This document shows, one piece after another, positions 1 to 8,100 of a DNA stretch of 64,000 bases. The first letter of the stretch is position 1; each line of letters begins with the position of its first letter. The DNA comes from Methylobacterium haplocladii (lineage in GTDB: Bacteria > Pseudomonadota > Alphaproteobacteria > Rhizobiales > Beijerinckiaceae). The notes under the pieces are model-generated. The model ran no database searches and had not been told where the DNA came from. It saw only the letters and a program-made list of their open reading frames with translations. The position numbers and the translations under genes are program-made. Location: the NCBI RefSeq assembly GCF_007992175.1, contig NZ_BJZT01000005.1, positions 219,976 to 283,975 of the forward strand. The letters are read 5' to 3'.

Positions 1-1
1 C

Positions 2-499
2 GGCACGGTCGTCGTCGTGGCGGACGGCCCCGACCTGCAGGCGCGGGTCGCGGCGCTGAAGCCCGACGTGGTGGTGGTGCATCTCGAGAGCCCGAGCCGG
101 GACATCCTGGAGCAAATGTCGGGCATCGCCCGGCACGTGGAGCGCCCGGTGGCGATGTTCGTCGACCGCTCGGACGCCACCATGATGCAGGCGGCGGTGG
201 ATGCCGGCATCTCGGCCTACGTCGTCGACGGCCTGCGCACGGAACGGATCCGGCCGATCCTCGACATCGCGATCCTGCGCTTCAACGCCTTCGCCCGGCT
301 CCAGCGCGAGTTGTTGGAGGCGAAGAGCGAACTCGCCGACCGCAAGGTCATCGACCGCGCCAAGGGCATCCTGATGAGCCGCAAGGGGCTGTCGGAGGAA
401 GAATCCTACAAGCTGCTGCGCAAGCAGGCGATGAACGAGAAGCGCAAGATCATCGACATCGCCAAGGCCATCGTCACCGCGGCGGACCTGCTCGGATGA
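2..499 (+). CDS. nasT: NasT-like ANTAR response regulator (5' end cut by window edge)
   Basis: The protein is the C-terminal part of a two-domain regulator. The visible start lies inside a receiver-like domain (residues reading LKPDVVVVHLESPSRD). It is followed by a coiled linker and an ANTAR RNA-binding domain around DRAKGILMSRKGLSEEESY near the C-terminus. The frame is open to the first base, so the true start is upstream of the window and the GTG at 17 is probably internal. NasT proteins bind paired hairpins in nascent leader RNA and prevent termination when nitrate releases them from NasS. The stop overlaps the nasS start in ATGA, which fits co-translation of sensor and antiterminator. 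The identification rests on the ANTAR motif and this neighbour. Confidence 0.88.
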   Translation, partial: GTVVVVADGPDLQARVAALKPDVVVVHLESPSRDILEQMSGIARHVERPVAMFVDRSDATMMQAAVDAGISAYVVDGLRTERIRPILDIAILRFNAFARLQRELLEAKSELADRKVIDRAKGILMSRKGLSEEESYKLLRKQAMNEKRKIIDIAKAIVTAADLLG

Positions 500-1500
500 G
501 GGTCGATCTCGGATACGTCCCCCTGACCGACGCCGCCCCGGTCCTCGCCGCGGCCGAGCTCGGCTTCGCGCGGGAGGAGGGGATCGACCTCGTGCTCTCG
601 CCCGAGCCGTCCTGGGCGACGCTGCGCGACCGGCTGGCGCTCGGGCACCTCGACGCGGCGCACATGCTGGCGCCGCTGGCGCTGGCGACGCGGCTCGGCC
701 TGTCCGGCCCGCAGGCGGATCTGGTGGCGCCGATGGCGCTGAACCTCAACGGCAACGCCATCACCCTGTCGCCGGCGCTCTGGGCGGCGATGGCGCCGGA
801 GAGCGACGACCTCGATACGGTGGCCACCGCCTTCGCCCGGGTCGCCCGCGACCGGGCGGGGGAGGGCCGGCCGCTGACCCTCGCCACGGTCCATCCGTTC
901 TCCTGCCACAGCTACCAGCTCAGGCTCTTCGCCGCGCGCGGCGGCCTCGACCTCGCGCAGTCCGTGCGCATCGTCGTGGTGCCCCCGCCCCAGACCGTCG
1001 AGGCGCTGGGCCGCGGCGAGATCGACGGAGTCTGCGTCGGTGCGCCCTGGAACAGCATCGCCGTCGCCGCCGGGCTCGGCCGCATCGCCGCGCTCGGCTG
1101 CGCCATCGTGCCCGACTGCCCGGAAAAGGTGCTGGCCGTGCACGCCTCGCAGGCCGAGGCGCTGGCGCCGCTGGTCGAGGCGGTGAATCGCGCCGGGATC
1201 TGGTGCGCCGACCCGGCCAATGTCGGCGAACTCGCCGAACTGCTCTCGGAGAGGGGCGGCCTCGGCCCCGACACCGACCTGATCCGGCGCTCCCTCACCG
1301 GCCATCTCGTCGTGGATTCCGCCGGCCTGCGCCATACCGATCCCGACTACCTGCGGCTCGGCGCCGAGGTGCACCGGCCGCGGCCCGAGCACGGGCTCTG
1401 GCTCGCCGAGCAGATGGCGGCCTCGGGCCAGATCGCGAACCCGGCCGAAGCCGCGGCTGCGGCGCGCGGCTTCTACCGCCCGGATCTGCTCAAAGCTTAG
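496..1500 (+). CDS. nasS: NasS nitrate/nitrite sensor protein
   Basis: This 334-residue protein resembles the periplasmic nitrate-binding protein NrtA but has no signal peptide, starting directly with VDLGYVPLTDAAPVL. It is therefore expected to be cytoplasmic. It shares with the downstream NrtA the motif VVPPPQ and a CVGxPWN segment, so the two look like paralogues, one a sensor and one a transporter subunit. In characterised NasS-NasT systems NasS sequesters NasT until nitrate or nitrite binds. The ATG overlaps the nasT stop by four bases, which decides the start. Family assignment is by resemblance and context; ligand specificity is inferred. Confidence 0.85.
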   Translation: MRVDLGYVPLTDAAPVLAAAELGFAREEGIDLVLSPEPSWATLRDRLALGHLDAAHMLAPLALATRLGLSGPQADLVAPMALNLNGNAITLSPALWAAMAPESDDLDTVATAFARVARDRAGEGRPLTLATVHPFSCHSYQLRLFAARGGLDLAQSVRIVVVPPPQTVEALGRGEIDGVCVGAPWNSIAVAAGLGRIAALGCAIVPDCPEKVLAVHASQAEALAPLVEAVNRAGIWCADPANVGELAELLSERGGLGPDTDLIRRSLTGHLVVDSAGLRHTDPDYLRLGAEVHRPRPEHGLWLAEQMAASGQIANPAEAAAAARGFYRPDLLKA

Positions 1501-1639
1501 CCATTCGGCGGCGCCTGCCCCGCGCCGTGCGGACCAATGCGCCAGACGCCTCATTTTTGTGCAGCGCAACGGAGCGCGCGGCCGCATCGGCCGCTCCCTG
1601 GAAAATCCGGAAATCAGGTCGCCGCACCAACGGCTTGGA

Positions 1640-1829
1640 GGCGTTCCGGCCTGCTGGCACGGTTCGTGCAAACCACCCCGCATCCTGTCAACGGCGACGG
1701 GTACTCGCCGTCAGCAAGGCCGCTGATCCGGATCTTCCACCCGCGATGCACCATCGCGCGGACGATCTCGACCAGCGGCTTTTTTCGTTCTTTTTCCGCG
1801 TCTCGACGCGGCAGGGGCTTGGCAACGGA
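1640..1829 (+). promoter_or_regulatory. Candidate NasT-responsive leader of the nitrate assimilation operon
   Basis: The 329-base gap between nasS and nrtA contains ordered secondary structure. There is a short hairpin GCACG-GTT-CGTGC at 1657-1669, then a 7-bp stem ACGGCGA/TCGCCGT at 1691-1697 and 1705-1711 with a 7-base loop. A terminator-like hairpin ending in a T tract follows directly. This is the layout expected for ANTAR-protein antitermination leaders, where a hairpin pair precedes a terminator. The loops do not clearly show the canonical ANTAR hexaloop, so the exact NasT site is unproven. The promoter itself was not identified. Confidence 0.5.
1719..1790 (+). terminator. Leader terminator upstream of nrtA
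   Basis: GCCGCTG at 1719-1725 pairs with CAGCGGC at 1773-1779. The stem encloses a nested stem CGCGATG/CATCGCG (1742-1748 with 1752-1758). It is followed at once by TTTTTT at 1780-1785 and a second T run. A terminator placed about 45 bases before the nrtA start, after nasTS, suggests attenuation of the structural genes. The loop region is long for a simple terminator, so a folded intermediate may matter. Confidence 0.6.
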
Positions 1830-3119
1830 ATGAATTTCGATCGAGGCAACACGCGTCGCGGGCTCCTCAAGGGAGCCGCCGCCACGCTGGCATTGACCGC
1901 CGCCGCCCGCGCGGCGCTCCCGGGCGGGGCCTTCGCGCAGGGGGCCGGGCCGGAGGTGAAGGGAGCCAAGCTCGGCTTCATCGCGCTGACCGATGCCGGG
2001 CCGCTCTTCGTGGCCAAGGAGAAGGGCTTCTTCGCCAAGCACGGCATGCCCGACGTCGAGGTGCTGAAGCAGGCGTCCTGGGGCACCACCCGCGACAACC
2101 TCGTCCTCGGCTCCGAGGGCAACGGCATCGACGGCGCGCACATCCTGACGCCGATGCCCTACCTGATCACCGCCGGCCGGGTGACGCAGAACAACGTCCC
2201 CGTCCCGATGCAGATCCTGGCGCGGCTCAACACCAACGGCCAGTGCATCTCGGTGGCCAAGGAGTACCTCGACCAGAAGGTCGCCCTCGACTCCAAGGTG
2301 TTCAAGGCGGCGATCGAGAAGAAGAAGGCCGCCGGCAAGTCGGTGAAGGCGGCGATGACCTTCCCCGGCGGCACCCACGACCTCTGGATCCGCTACTGGC
2401 TCGCCGCCGGCGGCATCGACCCCGACAAGGACATCGAGACCATCGTGGTCCCGCCCCCGCAGATGGTGGCGAACATGAAGGTCGGCACCATGGACTGCTT
2501 CTGCGTCGGCGAGCCGTGGAACGCACAGCTCGTGCAGCAGGGCCTCGGCTACTCGGCGCTGACCACCGGCGAGATCTGGAAGGACCACCCGGAGAAGGCC
2601 TTCGCCATGCGGGCCTCCTGGGTCGAGAAGTACCCGAACGCCGCCAAGGCCCTGACCATGGCCGTGCTCGAAGCGCAGATCTGGTGCGACAAGCCGGAGA
2701 ACCGCGACGAGTTCGCGGCGATCGTCGCCAAGCGCCAGTGGATCAACATCCCCGTCGCCGACGTCGCCGGCCGGATGAAGGGCACCATCGATTACGGCGA
2801 CGGCCGCGTCGTCGAGAACAGCCCCTTCGTGATGAAGTTCTTCGCCGACGACGCCTCCTATCCCTACCAGAGCCACGGCCTCTGGTTCCTCACCGAGGAC
2901 ATCCGCTGGGGCAAGTTCGACGCGCAGACCGACACCAAGGCGCTGATCGCCAAGGTGAACCGCGAGGACATCTGGCGCGAGGCGGCCAAGGCGCTCGGCG
3001 TCAGCGCGATCCCGACCTCCACGTCGCGCGGCAAGGAGACCTTCTTCGACGGCAAGGTCTTCGACCCGGCCGATCCGGCCGCCTACCTGGCCAGCCTCGG
3101 CATCAAGAAGGTGGCGTGA
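1830..3119 (+). CDS. nrtA: Nitrate ABC transporter substrate-binding protein
   Basis: This 429-residue periplasmic binding protein begins with a twin-arginine export signal (NTRRGLLKG, then an alanine-rich hydrophobic stretch and an AFAQG cleavage-like site). The mature part carries the NrtA/CmpA-type fold sequence, including LGFIALTDAGPLFVAKEKGFF, a TFPGGTHDLWIRYWLAAGG segment and the shared VVPPPQ motif. It should bind nitrate, possibly nitrite, and deliver it to NrtB. The ATG at 1830 is chosen because it gives the Tat signal and follows the leader terminator. The stop overlaps the nrtB start by one base. The related ligands bicarbonate and cyanate are excluded mainly by context. Confidence 0.9.
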   Translation: MNFDRGNTRRGLLKGAAATLALTAAARAALPGGAFAQGAGPEVKGAKLGFIALTDAGPLFVAKEKGFFAKHGMPDVEVLKQASWGTTRDNLVLGSEGNGIDGAHILTPMPYLITAGRVTQNNVPVPMQILARLNTNGQCISVAKEYLDQKVALDSKVFKAAIEKKKAAGKSVKAAMTFPGGTHDLWIRYWLAAGGIDPDKDIETIVVPPPQMVANMKVGTMDCFCVGEPWNAQLVQQGLGYSALTTGEIWKDHPEKAFAMRASWVEKYPNAAKALTMAVLEAQIWCDKPENRDEFAAIVAKRQWINIPVADVAGRMKGTIDYGDGRVVENSPFVMKFFADDASYPYQSHGLWFLTEDIRWGKFDAQTDTKALIAKVNREDIWREAAKALGVSAIPTSTSRGKETFFDGKVFDPADPAAYLASLGIKKVA

Positions 3120-3988
3120 TGGCATCCTCCTCCGCTCTCGCCCTCGGCACTGCCGGCCGCGACACGGCCTCAGTGAAGTCGCGCGGTCCGATCATCACGA
3201 TGAAGGGCATCAAGGGCGTCGCCGCCCGCGTGATCCCGCCGCTCGTGGTGCTCGCCGTCTTCATGCTGCTCTGGGAGATGCTGTGCTCCTCCCCGACGGC
3301 CGGCCTGCCGCCGCCCTCGCGCGTCGTCACCGAGGCCTGGGACGTCATCGCCCACCCGTTCTACGACAATGGCGGCACCGACAAAGGGCTCTTCTGGCAC
3401 CTCGCCGCGAGCCTCCAGCGCGTGGCGCTGGGCTTCTCGCTGGCCGTGATCGCCGGCGTGATGCTCGGCACCCTCGTCGGCCAGTCCGAATGGGCGATGC
3501 GCGGGCTCGACCCGATCTTCCAGGTGCTGCGGACCATCCCGCCTTTGGCCTGGCTGCCCCTCTCCCTCGCGGCGTTCCGCGACGGCCAGCCCTCGGCCAT
3601 CTTCGTGATCTTCATCACCTCGATCTGGCCGATCATCATCAACACCGCCGTCGGCATCCGCAACATTCCGCAGGACTATCGCAACGTCTCGGCCGTGATC
3701 CGGCTGAACCCGATCGAGTTCTTCTGGAAGATCATGCTGCCCTCGGCGGCACCGTACATCTTCACCGGCCTTCGCATCGGCGTCGGCCTGTCTTGGCTCG
3801 CCATCGTCGCGGCCGAGATGCTGATCGGCGGCGTCGGGATCGGCTTCTTCATCTGGGACGCGTGGAACTCCTCGCACATCAGCGAGATCATCGTCGCCCT
3901 CGTCTATGTCGGGCTCATCGGCTTCGTCCTCGACCGGCTGGTGGCCGGCGTCGGCTCGCTCGTGACCCGCGGCACCAGCGCAGCCTGA
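3119..3988 (+). CDS. nrtB: Nitrate ABC transporter permease
   Basis: This is a 289-residue integral membrane permease of the NrtB/SsuC/TauC type. Hydrophobic segments are visible around residues 38-55, 101-120, 160-180 and toward the C-terminus. The cytoplasmic EAA-like loop precedes AAEMLIGGVGIGFFIWDAWN, which is characteristic of nitrate/sulfonate/taurine permeases. It should form the membrane channel with NrtA and the ATPase that follows. The start ATG overlaps the nrtA stop as TGATG, implying translational coupling. Substrate is assigned from the operon. Confidence 0.9.
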   Translation: MASSSALALGTAGRDTASVKSRGPIITMKGIKGVAARVIPPLVVLAVFMLLWEMLCSSPTAGLPPPSRVVTEAWDVIAHPFYDNGGTDKGLFWHLAASLQRVALGFSLAVIAGVMLGTLVGQSEWAMRGLDPIFQVLRTIPPLAWLPLSLAAFRDGQPSAIFVIFITSIWPIIINTAVGIRNIPQDYRNVSAVIRLNPIEFFWKIMLPSAAPYIFTGLRIGVGLSWLAIVAAEMLIGGVGIGFFIWDAWNSSHISEIIVALVYVGLIGFVLDRLVAGVGSLVTRGTSAA

Positions 3989-3999
3989 GGGACATCAGC

Positions 4000-4797
4000 A
4001 TGGCCCATCTCACCCTCTCCCAGGTCGGCATCAGCTTCACCCGCGGCGGCAAGACGTCGGAAGTGCTGCGCGAGGTCGACCTCACCATCGCCAAGGGCGA
4101 GTTCGTCTCGATCATCGGCCATTCGGGCTGCGGCAAGTCGACGGTGCTCAACATCGTCGCCGGCCTGCTCAAGGCCTCAACCGGCGGCGTGCTGCTCGAC
4201 GGCAAGGAGGTCAACGCCCCCGGCCCAGACCGCGCCGTGGTCTTCCAGAACCACTCGCTGCTGCCGTGGCTCACGGTCCGCGAAAACGTCGCGCTCGCCG
4301 TCGACAAGGTTTTTCGCGGCCGGAAGAGCCGTGCCGAGCGCACGGAGTGGATCGAGCACAACCTTGCCCTCGTGAACATGATGCACGCCGCCGACAAGCG
4401 CCCGCCGGAGATCTCCGGCGGCATGAAGCAGCGCGTCGGCATCGCCCGTGCGCTCGCCATGGAGCCGAAGGTGCTCTTGATGGACGAGCCCTTCGGCGCC
4501 CTCGACGCGCTCACCCGCGCCCATCTCCAGGACTCGATCATGGAGATCCAGATGCGGCTGAAGAACACCGTCATCATGATCACCCACGACGTGGACGAGG
4601 CGGTGCTGCTCTCCGACCGCATCGTGATGATGACGAACGGACCCTCCGCCACCATCGGCGAGATCCTGACCGTGCCTCTGAAGCGCCCGCGCCGCCGGCT
4701 CGACCTCGTCGAGGACGCCACCTACGTGCATGCCCGCGCCGCCGTGCTGGAGTTCCTCTACGCCCGCCACGCCCAGCCCGCCGTCCTCGCCGCGTGA
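4000..4797 (+). CDS. nrtD: Nitrate ABC transporter ATP-binding subunit
   Basis: This 265-residue ATPase has Walker A (GHSGCGKST), the signature ISGGMKQR and Walker B (VLLMDEPFGALD), followed by the switch histidine in MITHDVDEA. It contains only the ATPase domain, so it corresponds to NrtD rather than to cyanobacterial NrtC, which carries an extra binding-protein-like domain. It lies 11 bases after nrtB with the short spacer GGGACATCAGC before the ATG. It should power nitrate import at the inner membrane. Confidence 0.88.
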   Translation: MAHLTLSQVGISFTRGGKTSEVLREVDLTIAKGEFVSIIGHSGCGKSTVLNIVAGLLKASTGGVLLDGKEVNAPGPDRAVVFQNHSLLPWLTVRENVALAVDKVFRGRKSRAERTEWIEHNLALVNMMHAADKRPPEISGGMKQRVGIARALAMEPKVLLMDEPFGALDALTRAHLQDSIMEIQMRLKNTVIMITHDVDEAVLLSDRIVMMTNGPSATIGEILTVPLKRPRRRLDLVEDATYVHARAAVLEFLYARHAQPAVLAA

Positions 4798-4811
4798 GTC
4801 CGGGAAGCGGC

Positions 4812-6047
4812 ATGAGTACACAAGAAAAGCTCGTCGTCGTCGGAAACGGCATGGCCTCGCTCCGCTTCCTGGAGCGGCTGACGGAGCGTGCGCCGGGCCG
4901 GTTCGACATCACCGTCGTCGGTGCCGAGCCGGTGGCCGCCTACAACCGGGTGCTGCTGTCCTCGCTGCTGGGCGGCGAGGTCGACGAGGCCGCCTGCGGC
5001 TTCCGCGGGCTCGACTGGTACGCCGAGCACGGCATCCGCCTGATCACCGGCGCGCCGGTCACCGCCATCGACCGGGCCAAGGCCACGGTCCATGTCGGAG
5101 ACACCTTCGTCACCGGCTACGACCACCTCGTGCTGGCAGTCGGCTCCCTGCCGATCCGCTTGCCGCTGCCCGGCGGCGACCTGCCCGGCGTCGTCACGTT
5201 TCGCGACTTCGCCGACGTCGCCGCCATCCGCAAGGCGGCCGTCGAGCATGCCAGGGCCATCGTCATCGGTGGCGGCCTGCTCGGGCTCGAAGCCGCCGTC
5301 GGGCTCGCCCGGCTCGGCGTCGACACCACCCTGCTCCACGTCATGGACCGGGTGATGGAGCGTCAGCTCGACCACAGCGCCGCCCGCCTCGTGAAGGCGG
5401 CGATGGAAGCACGCGGCGTCAGGATGCTGCTCTCGGCCGACACCGCCTGCATCGAGGGCGAGACCCGCGTCGAGCGCCTGTGCCTCAAGGACGGCACCGT
5501 GCTCACCGCCGACCTCGTCGTGATGTCGGTGGGCATCAAGCCCTCGACCGCACTCGCCGCGGCCTGCGGCCTGGCGATCGGCCGCGGTATCAAGGTCGAC
5601 GACCGCATGACGACCTCCGATCCGCGCATCTTCGCGCTCGGCGAATGCGCGGAGCATCGCGGCATGGCCTACGGCCTCGTCGAGCCCGCCTACGAGCAGG
5701 CCGAGGTGCTGAGCCGCTGCCTGCTCGGCGAGGACGCCGCCTATGCCGGCACCTTGCTGGCGACGAGCCTGAAGGTCTCGGGCCTGCCGGTGTTCTCCGC
5801 CGGCATCGTCGACACGCCGGACGGGGCCGAGGCGATCGTGCTGCACGATGCCGCCGCCGGCCTCTACCGCAAGCTGACGATCCAGGACGGCCGCCTCGCC
5901 GGCGCGGTCTTCGTCGGCGACATCTCCGAGCAGGCCCGGTGCAAGGAGCTCATCCGCACCGGCGCCGCACTCACTGCCGACGACCGGGACGACCTGATGT
6001 TCGGGACGCCCGCTCCATCCCCCGCCAAGACATCCCTCGCAGCGTGA
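4812..6047 (+). CDS. FAD-dependent NAD(P)H oxidoreductase, NirB N-terminal-like
   Basis: This 411-residue flavoprotein matches the N-terminal part of NADH-nitrite reductase NirB. It has an FAD-binding start (KLVVVGNGMASLRFLERL), a second dinucleotide fold (AIVIGGGLLGLEAAVGLARLG) and the FAD-closing segment IFALGECAEHRG. It lacks the siroheme/FeS half of NirB, which is instead supplied by the separate NirA downstream. It probably moves electrons from NAD(P)H toward nitrite or nitrate reductase, directly or through a small carrier. It sits 14 bases after the transporter ATPase and 12 before nirA. The electron acceptor is inferred. Confidence 0.8.
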   Translation: MSTQEKLVVVGNGMASLRFLERLTERAPGRFDITVVGAEPVAAYNRVLLSSLLGGEVDEAACGFRGLDWYAEHGIRLITGAPVTAIDRAKATVHVGDTFVTGYDHLVLAVGSLPIRLPLPGGDLPGVVTFRDFADVAAIRKAAVEHARAIVIGGGLLGLEAAVGLARLGVDTTLLHVMDRVMERQLDHSAARLVKAAMEARGVRMLLSADTACIEGETRVERLCLKDGTVLTADLVVMSVGIKPSTALAAACGLAIGRGIKVDDRMTTSDPRIFALGECAEHRGMAYGLVEPAYEQAEVLSRCLLGEDAAYAGTLLATSLKVSGLPVFSAGIVDTPDGAEAIVLHDAAAGLYRKLTIQDGRLAGAVFVGDISEQARCKELIRTGAALTADDRDDLMFGTPAPSPAKTSLAA

Positions 6048-6059
6048 AGGACGCAAGGA

Positions 6060-7865
6060 ATGGCTGACGACCTCGCCGCTCTGGACTTCGACGCCGAGCA
6101 GAAGCGCTACCTCGAAGGCTTCGCCTCGGGCATCGCCGCCGCCCGCATGACCGGCGGCCTCGCTCTGGGCGGCGCGGCCTCGGGGCCCCCGGCCGAGCCG
6201 ACCGGGCCGGACGCGATCCATCTCAAGGCGCAGGACCGCACGATCAAGGACGGCGGCAAGCTCTGCGACCAGGAGAAGTGGAAGCGCGCCGAGAACCCGT
6301 TCGAGGGCCATAACCGCCTGATCGCCGAGGCCGCGACGGGCAAGGCGCCGAAGCCCGAGGACAATTTCCGCTGGCGCTACCACGGCCTGTTCTGGCTCGC
6401 GCCGAACAAGACCCACTACATGTGCCGGCTGCGCATCCCGAACGGCATCCTGCACCACTGGCAGTTCGCCGGCATCGCCGATCTCGCCGACGCTCACGGA
6501 AGCCCCTACGCCCATGTCACCACCCGCGCGAACCTGCAGGTCCGCGAGATCGCGCCCGAGCACGGCCAGCCCTTCCTCGACGGGTTGACCGATCTCGGAC
6601 TGACGGCCCGCGGCTCGGGTGCCGACAACATCCGCAACGTCACCGGCTCGCCCACCGCCGGCATCGACGCACAGGAGATCCTGGACACGCGCCCGCTCGC
6701 CAAGTCCTGGCACAACTGGATCCTGAACGACCGCTCGCTCTACGGCCTGCCCCGCAAGTTCAACGTCGCCTTCGATGGCGGCGGCGTCATGCCGGTGCTG
6801 GAGGAGACCAACGACATCGGCTTCCAGGCGATCGAGGTGCTCGAGGGCGCGGGCGTCGCAGCCGGCGTCTGGATGCGCCTCGTGCTCGGCGGCATCTCCG
6901 GCCACAAGGACCTCGCCCGCGACACCGGCGTGGTGCTGAAGCCGGAGGAGTGCAACGCGGTGGCCGACGCGATCCTGCGCGTCTTCATCGAGCACGGCGA
7001 CCGGACCAACCGCAACAAGAGCCGGATGAAGTACGTCCTCGACGCCTGGGGCTTCGAGAAGTACCTCGCCGCCGTCGAGGAGAAGCTCGGGCGCAAGCTC
7101 GACCGGGTCGATCCGGCCCATGTCGCGCCGCGCAAGGTCACGAACCGCTTCGCCCATGTCGGCGTGCATGCCCAAGTCCAACAGGGCCTGAACTGGATCG
7201 GCGTCGTCCTGCCCGTCGGCAAGATGACCACCGACCAGATGCGGGCGCTCGCCAAGATCTCGTCCGAGTGCGGCGACGGCCAGATCCGCATGACGGTCTG
7301 GCAGAACTTCATCTTCTCAGGGGTGCCGGACGCGAAGGTCGCCGAGGTCGAGAGCCGGGTCGTCGCGCTCGGCCTCACCACCGCGGCCTCCAGCATCCGC
7401 GCCGGCCTCGTCGCCTGCACGGGCATGAACGGCTGCAAGTTCGCCGCCGCCGACACCAAGGGCGACGCGATGATCATCGCCGCCCACGTCGAGCAGGCCG
7501 TGCCGGCCCTCGACGTGCCGGTGAACGTCCACCTCACCGGCTGCCACCATTCCTGCGCCCAGCACTACATCGGCGATATCGGCCTGATCGGGGCCAAGGT
7601 CCCCGTCGGCGAGGAGGGCGACACCGTCGAGGGCTACGACATCGTCGTCGGCGGCGGCTTCGCCGAGAATCCGAAGATCGGCACCGAGATCTGGAAGGCC
7701 GTGAAGGCCGCGGAGTGCCCGGGCCGCGTCGAGGCCCTGCTCAAGACCTACCTCGCCCTCCGCGACGGCAAGGACGAGAGCTTCCAGGCCTTCACGGCCC
7801 GCAAGGGGCCGGACGCCCTGCGCGACGCCGCCGAAGAGCAGCCTGCGCTGAAGGCCGCGGCGTGA
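6060..7865 (+). CDS. nirA: Assimilatory siroheme nitrite reductase
   Basis: This 601-residue enzyme should reduce nitrite to ammonium with six electrons. Four cysteines for the [4Fe-4S]-siroheme centre are visible as C453-x5-C459 (CTGMNGC) and C495-x3-C499 (CHHSC), the standard nitrite/sulfite reductase pattern. The repeated ferrite-reductase half-domains lie around residues 100-180 and 350-430. A sulfite reductase is the alternative. The nitrate locus, with transporter and NasA, favours nitrite. The electron donor is unclear: a ferredoxin-type donor is usual for NirA, but two flavin reductases flank it here. Confidence 0.9.
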   Translation: MADDLAALDFDAEQKRYLEGFASGIAAARMTGGLALGGAASGPPAEPTGPDAIHLKAQDRTIKDGGKLCDQEKWKRAENPFEGHNRLIAEAATGKAPKPEDNFRWRYHGLFWLAPNKTHYMCRLRIPNGILHHWQFAGIADLADAHGSPYAHVTTRANLQVREIAPEHGQPFLDGLTDLGLTARGSGADNIRNVTGSPTAGIDAQEILDTRPLAKSWHNWILNDRSLYGLPRKFNVAFDGGGVMPVLEETNDIGFQAIEVLEGAGVAAGVWMRLVLGGISGHKDLARDTGVVLKPEECNAVADAILRVFIEHGDRTNRNKSRMKYVLDAWGFEKYLAAVEEKLGRKLDRVDPAHVAPRKVTNRFAHVGVHAQVQQGLNWIGVVLPVGKMTTDQMRALAKISSECGDGQIRMTVWQNFIFSGVPDAKVAEVESRVVALGLTTAASSIRAGLVACTGMNGCKFAAADTKGDAMIIAAHVEQAVPALDVPVNVHLTGCHHSCAQHYIGDIGLIGAKVPVGEEGDTVEGYDIVVGGGFAENPKIGTEIWKAVKAAECPGRVEALLKTYLALRDGKDESFQAFTARKGPDALRDAAEEQPALKAAA

Positions 7866-7885
7866 TGGCTTCGGTCCAACACCCA

Positions 7886-8031
7886 CCGTCATTCCGGGGC
7901 CGCGCAGCGGAACCCGGAATCCACGACTGGACACATCCCGTCCGCACATCCTCGACGCGGCGCGCTGCCCAACGGAAGCCCGGAGCCCAGTGGTGGATTC
8001 CGGGTTCGCCTGCGGCGCCCCGGAATGACGG
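7886..8031. repeat. Intergenic palindromic element, type A
   Basis: Two nested perfect inverted repeats fill the gap between nirA and the next gene. The outer arms are 14 bases (CCGTCATTCCGGGG at 7886-7899, its complement at 8018-8031). The inner arms are 14 bases (AACCCGGAATCCAC at 7911-7924 and 7993-8006). The whole could fold into one long stem. It looks like a REP/BIME-type element rather than a gene; a role in mRNA stability within the operon is possible. Confidence 0.8.
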
Positions 8032-8100
8032 GGGAGGTGGGGGCATCGTAACCTCTAGGAATTCACTCTCTCATTTCACGGCCTGCGGCCGGAGCGCAGC

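Noticed and set aside
4758..7181. 807-codon open frame on the minus strand across the NirB-like and nirA genes
   Set aside because: It is antisense to two well-recognised genes in GC-rich DNA, where the opposite strand is often open; its translation has no domain.
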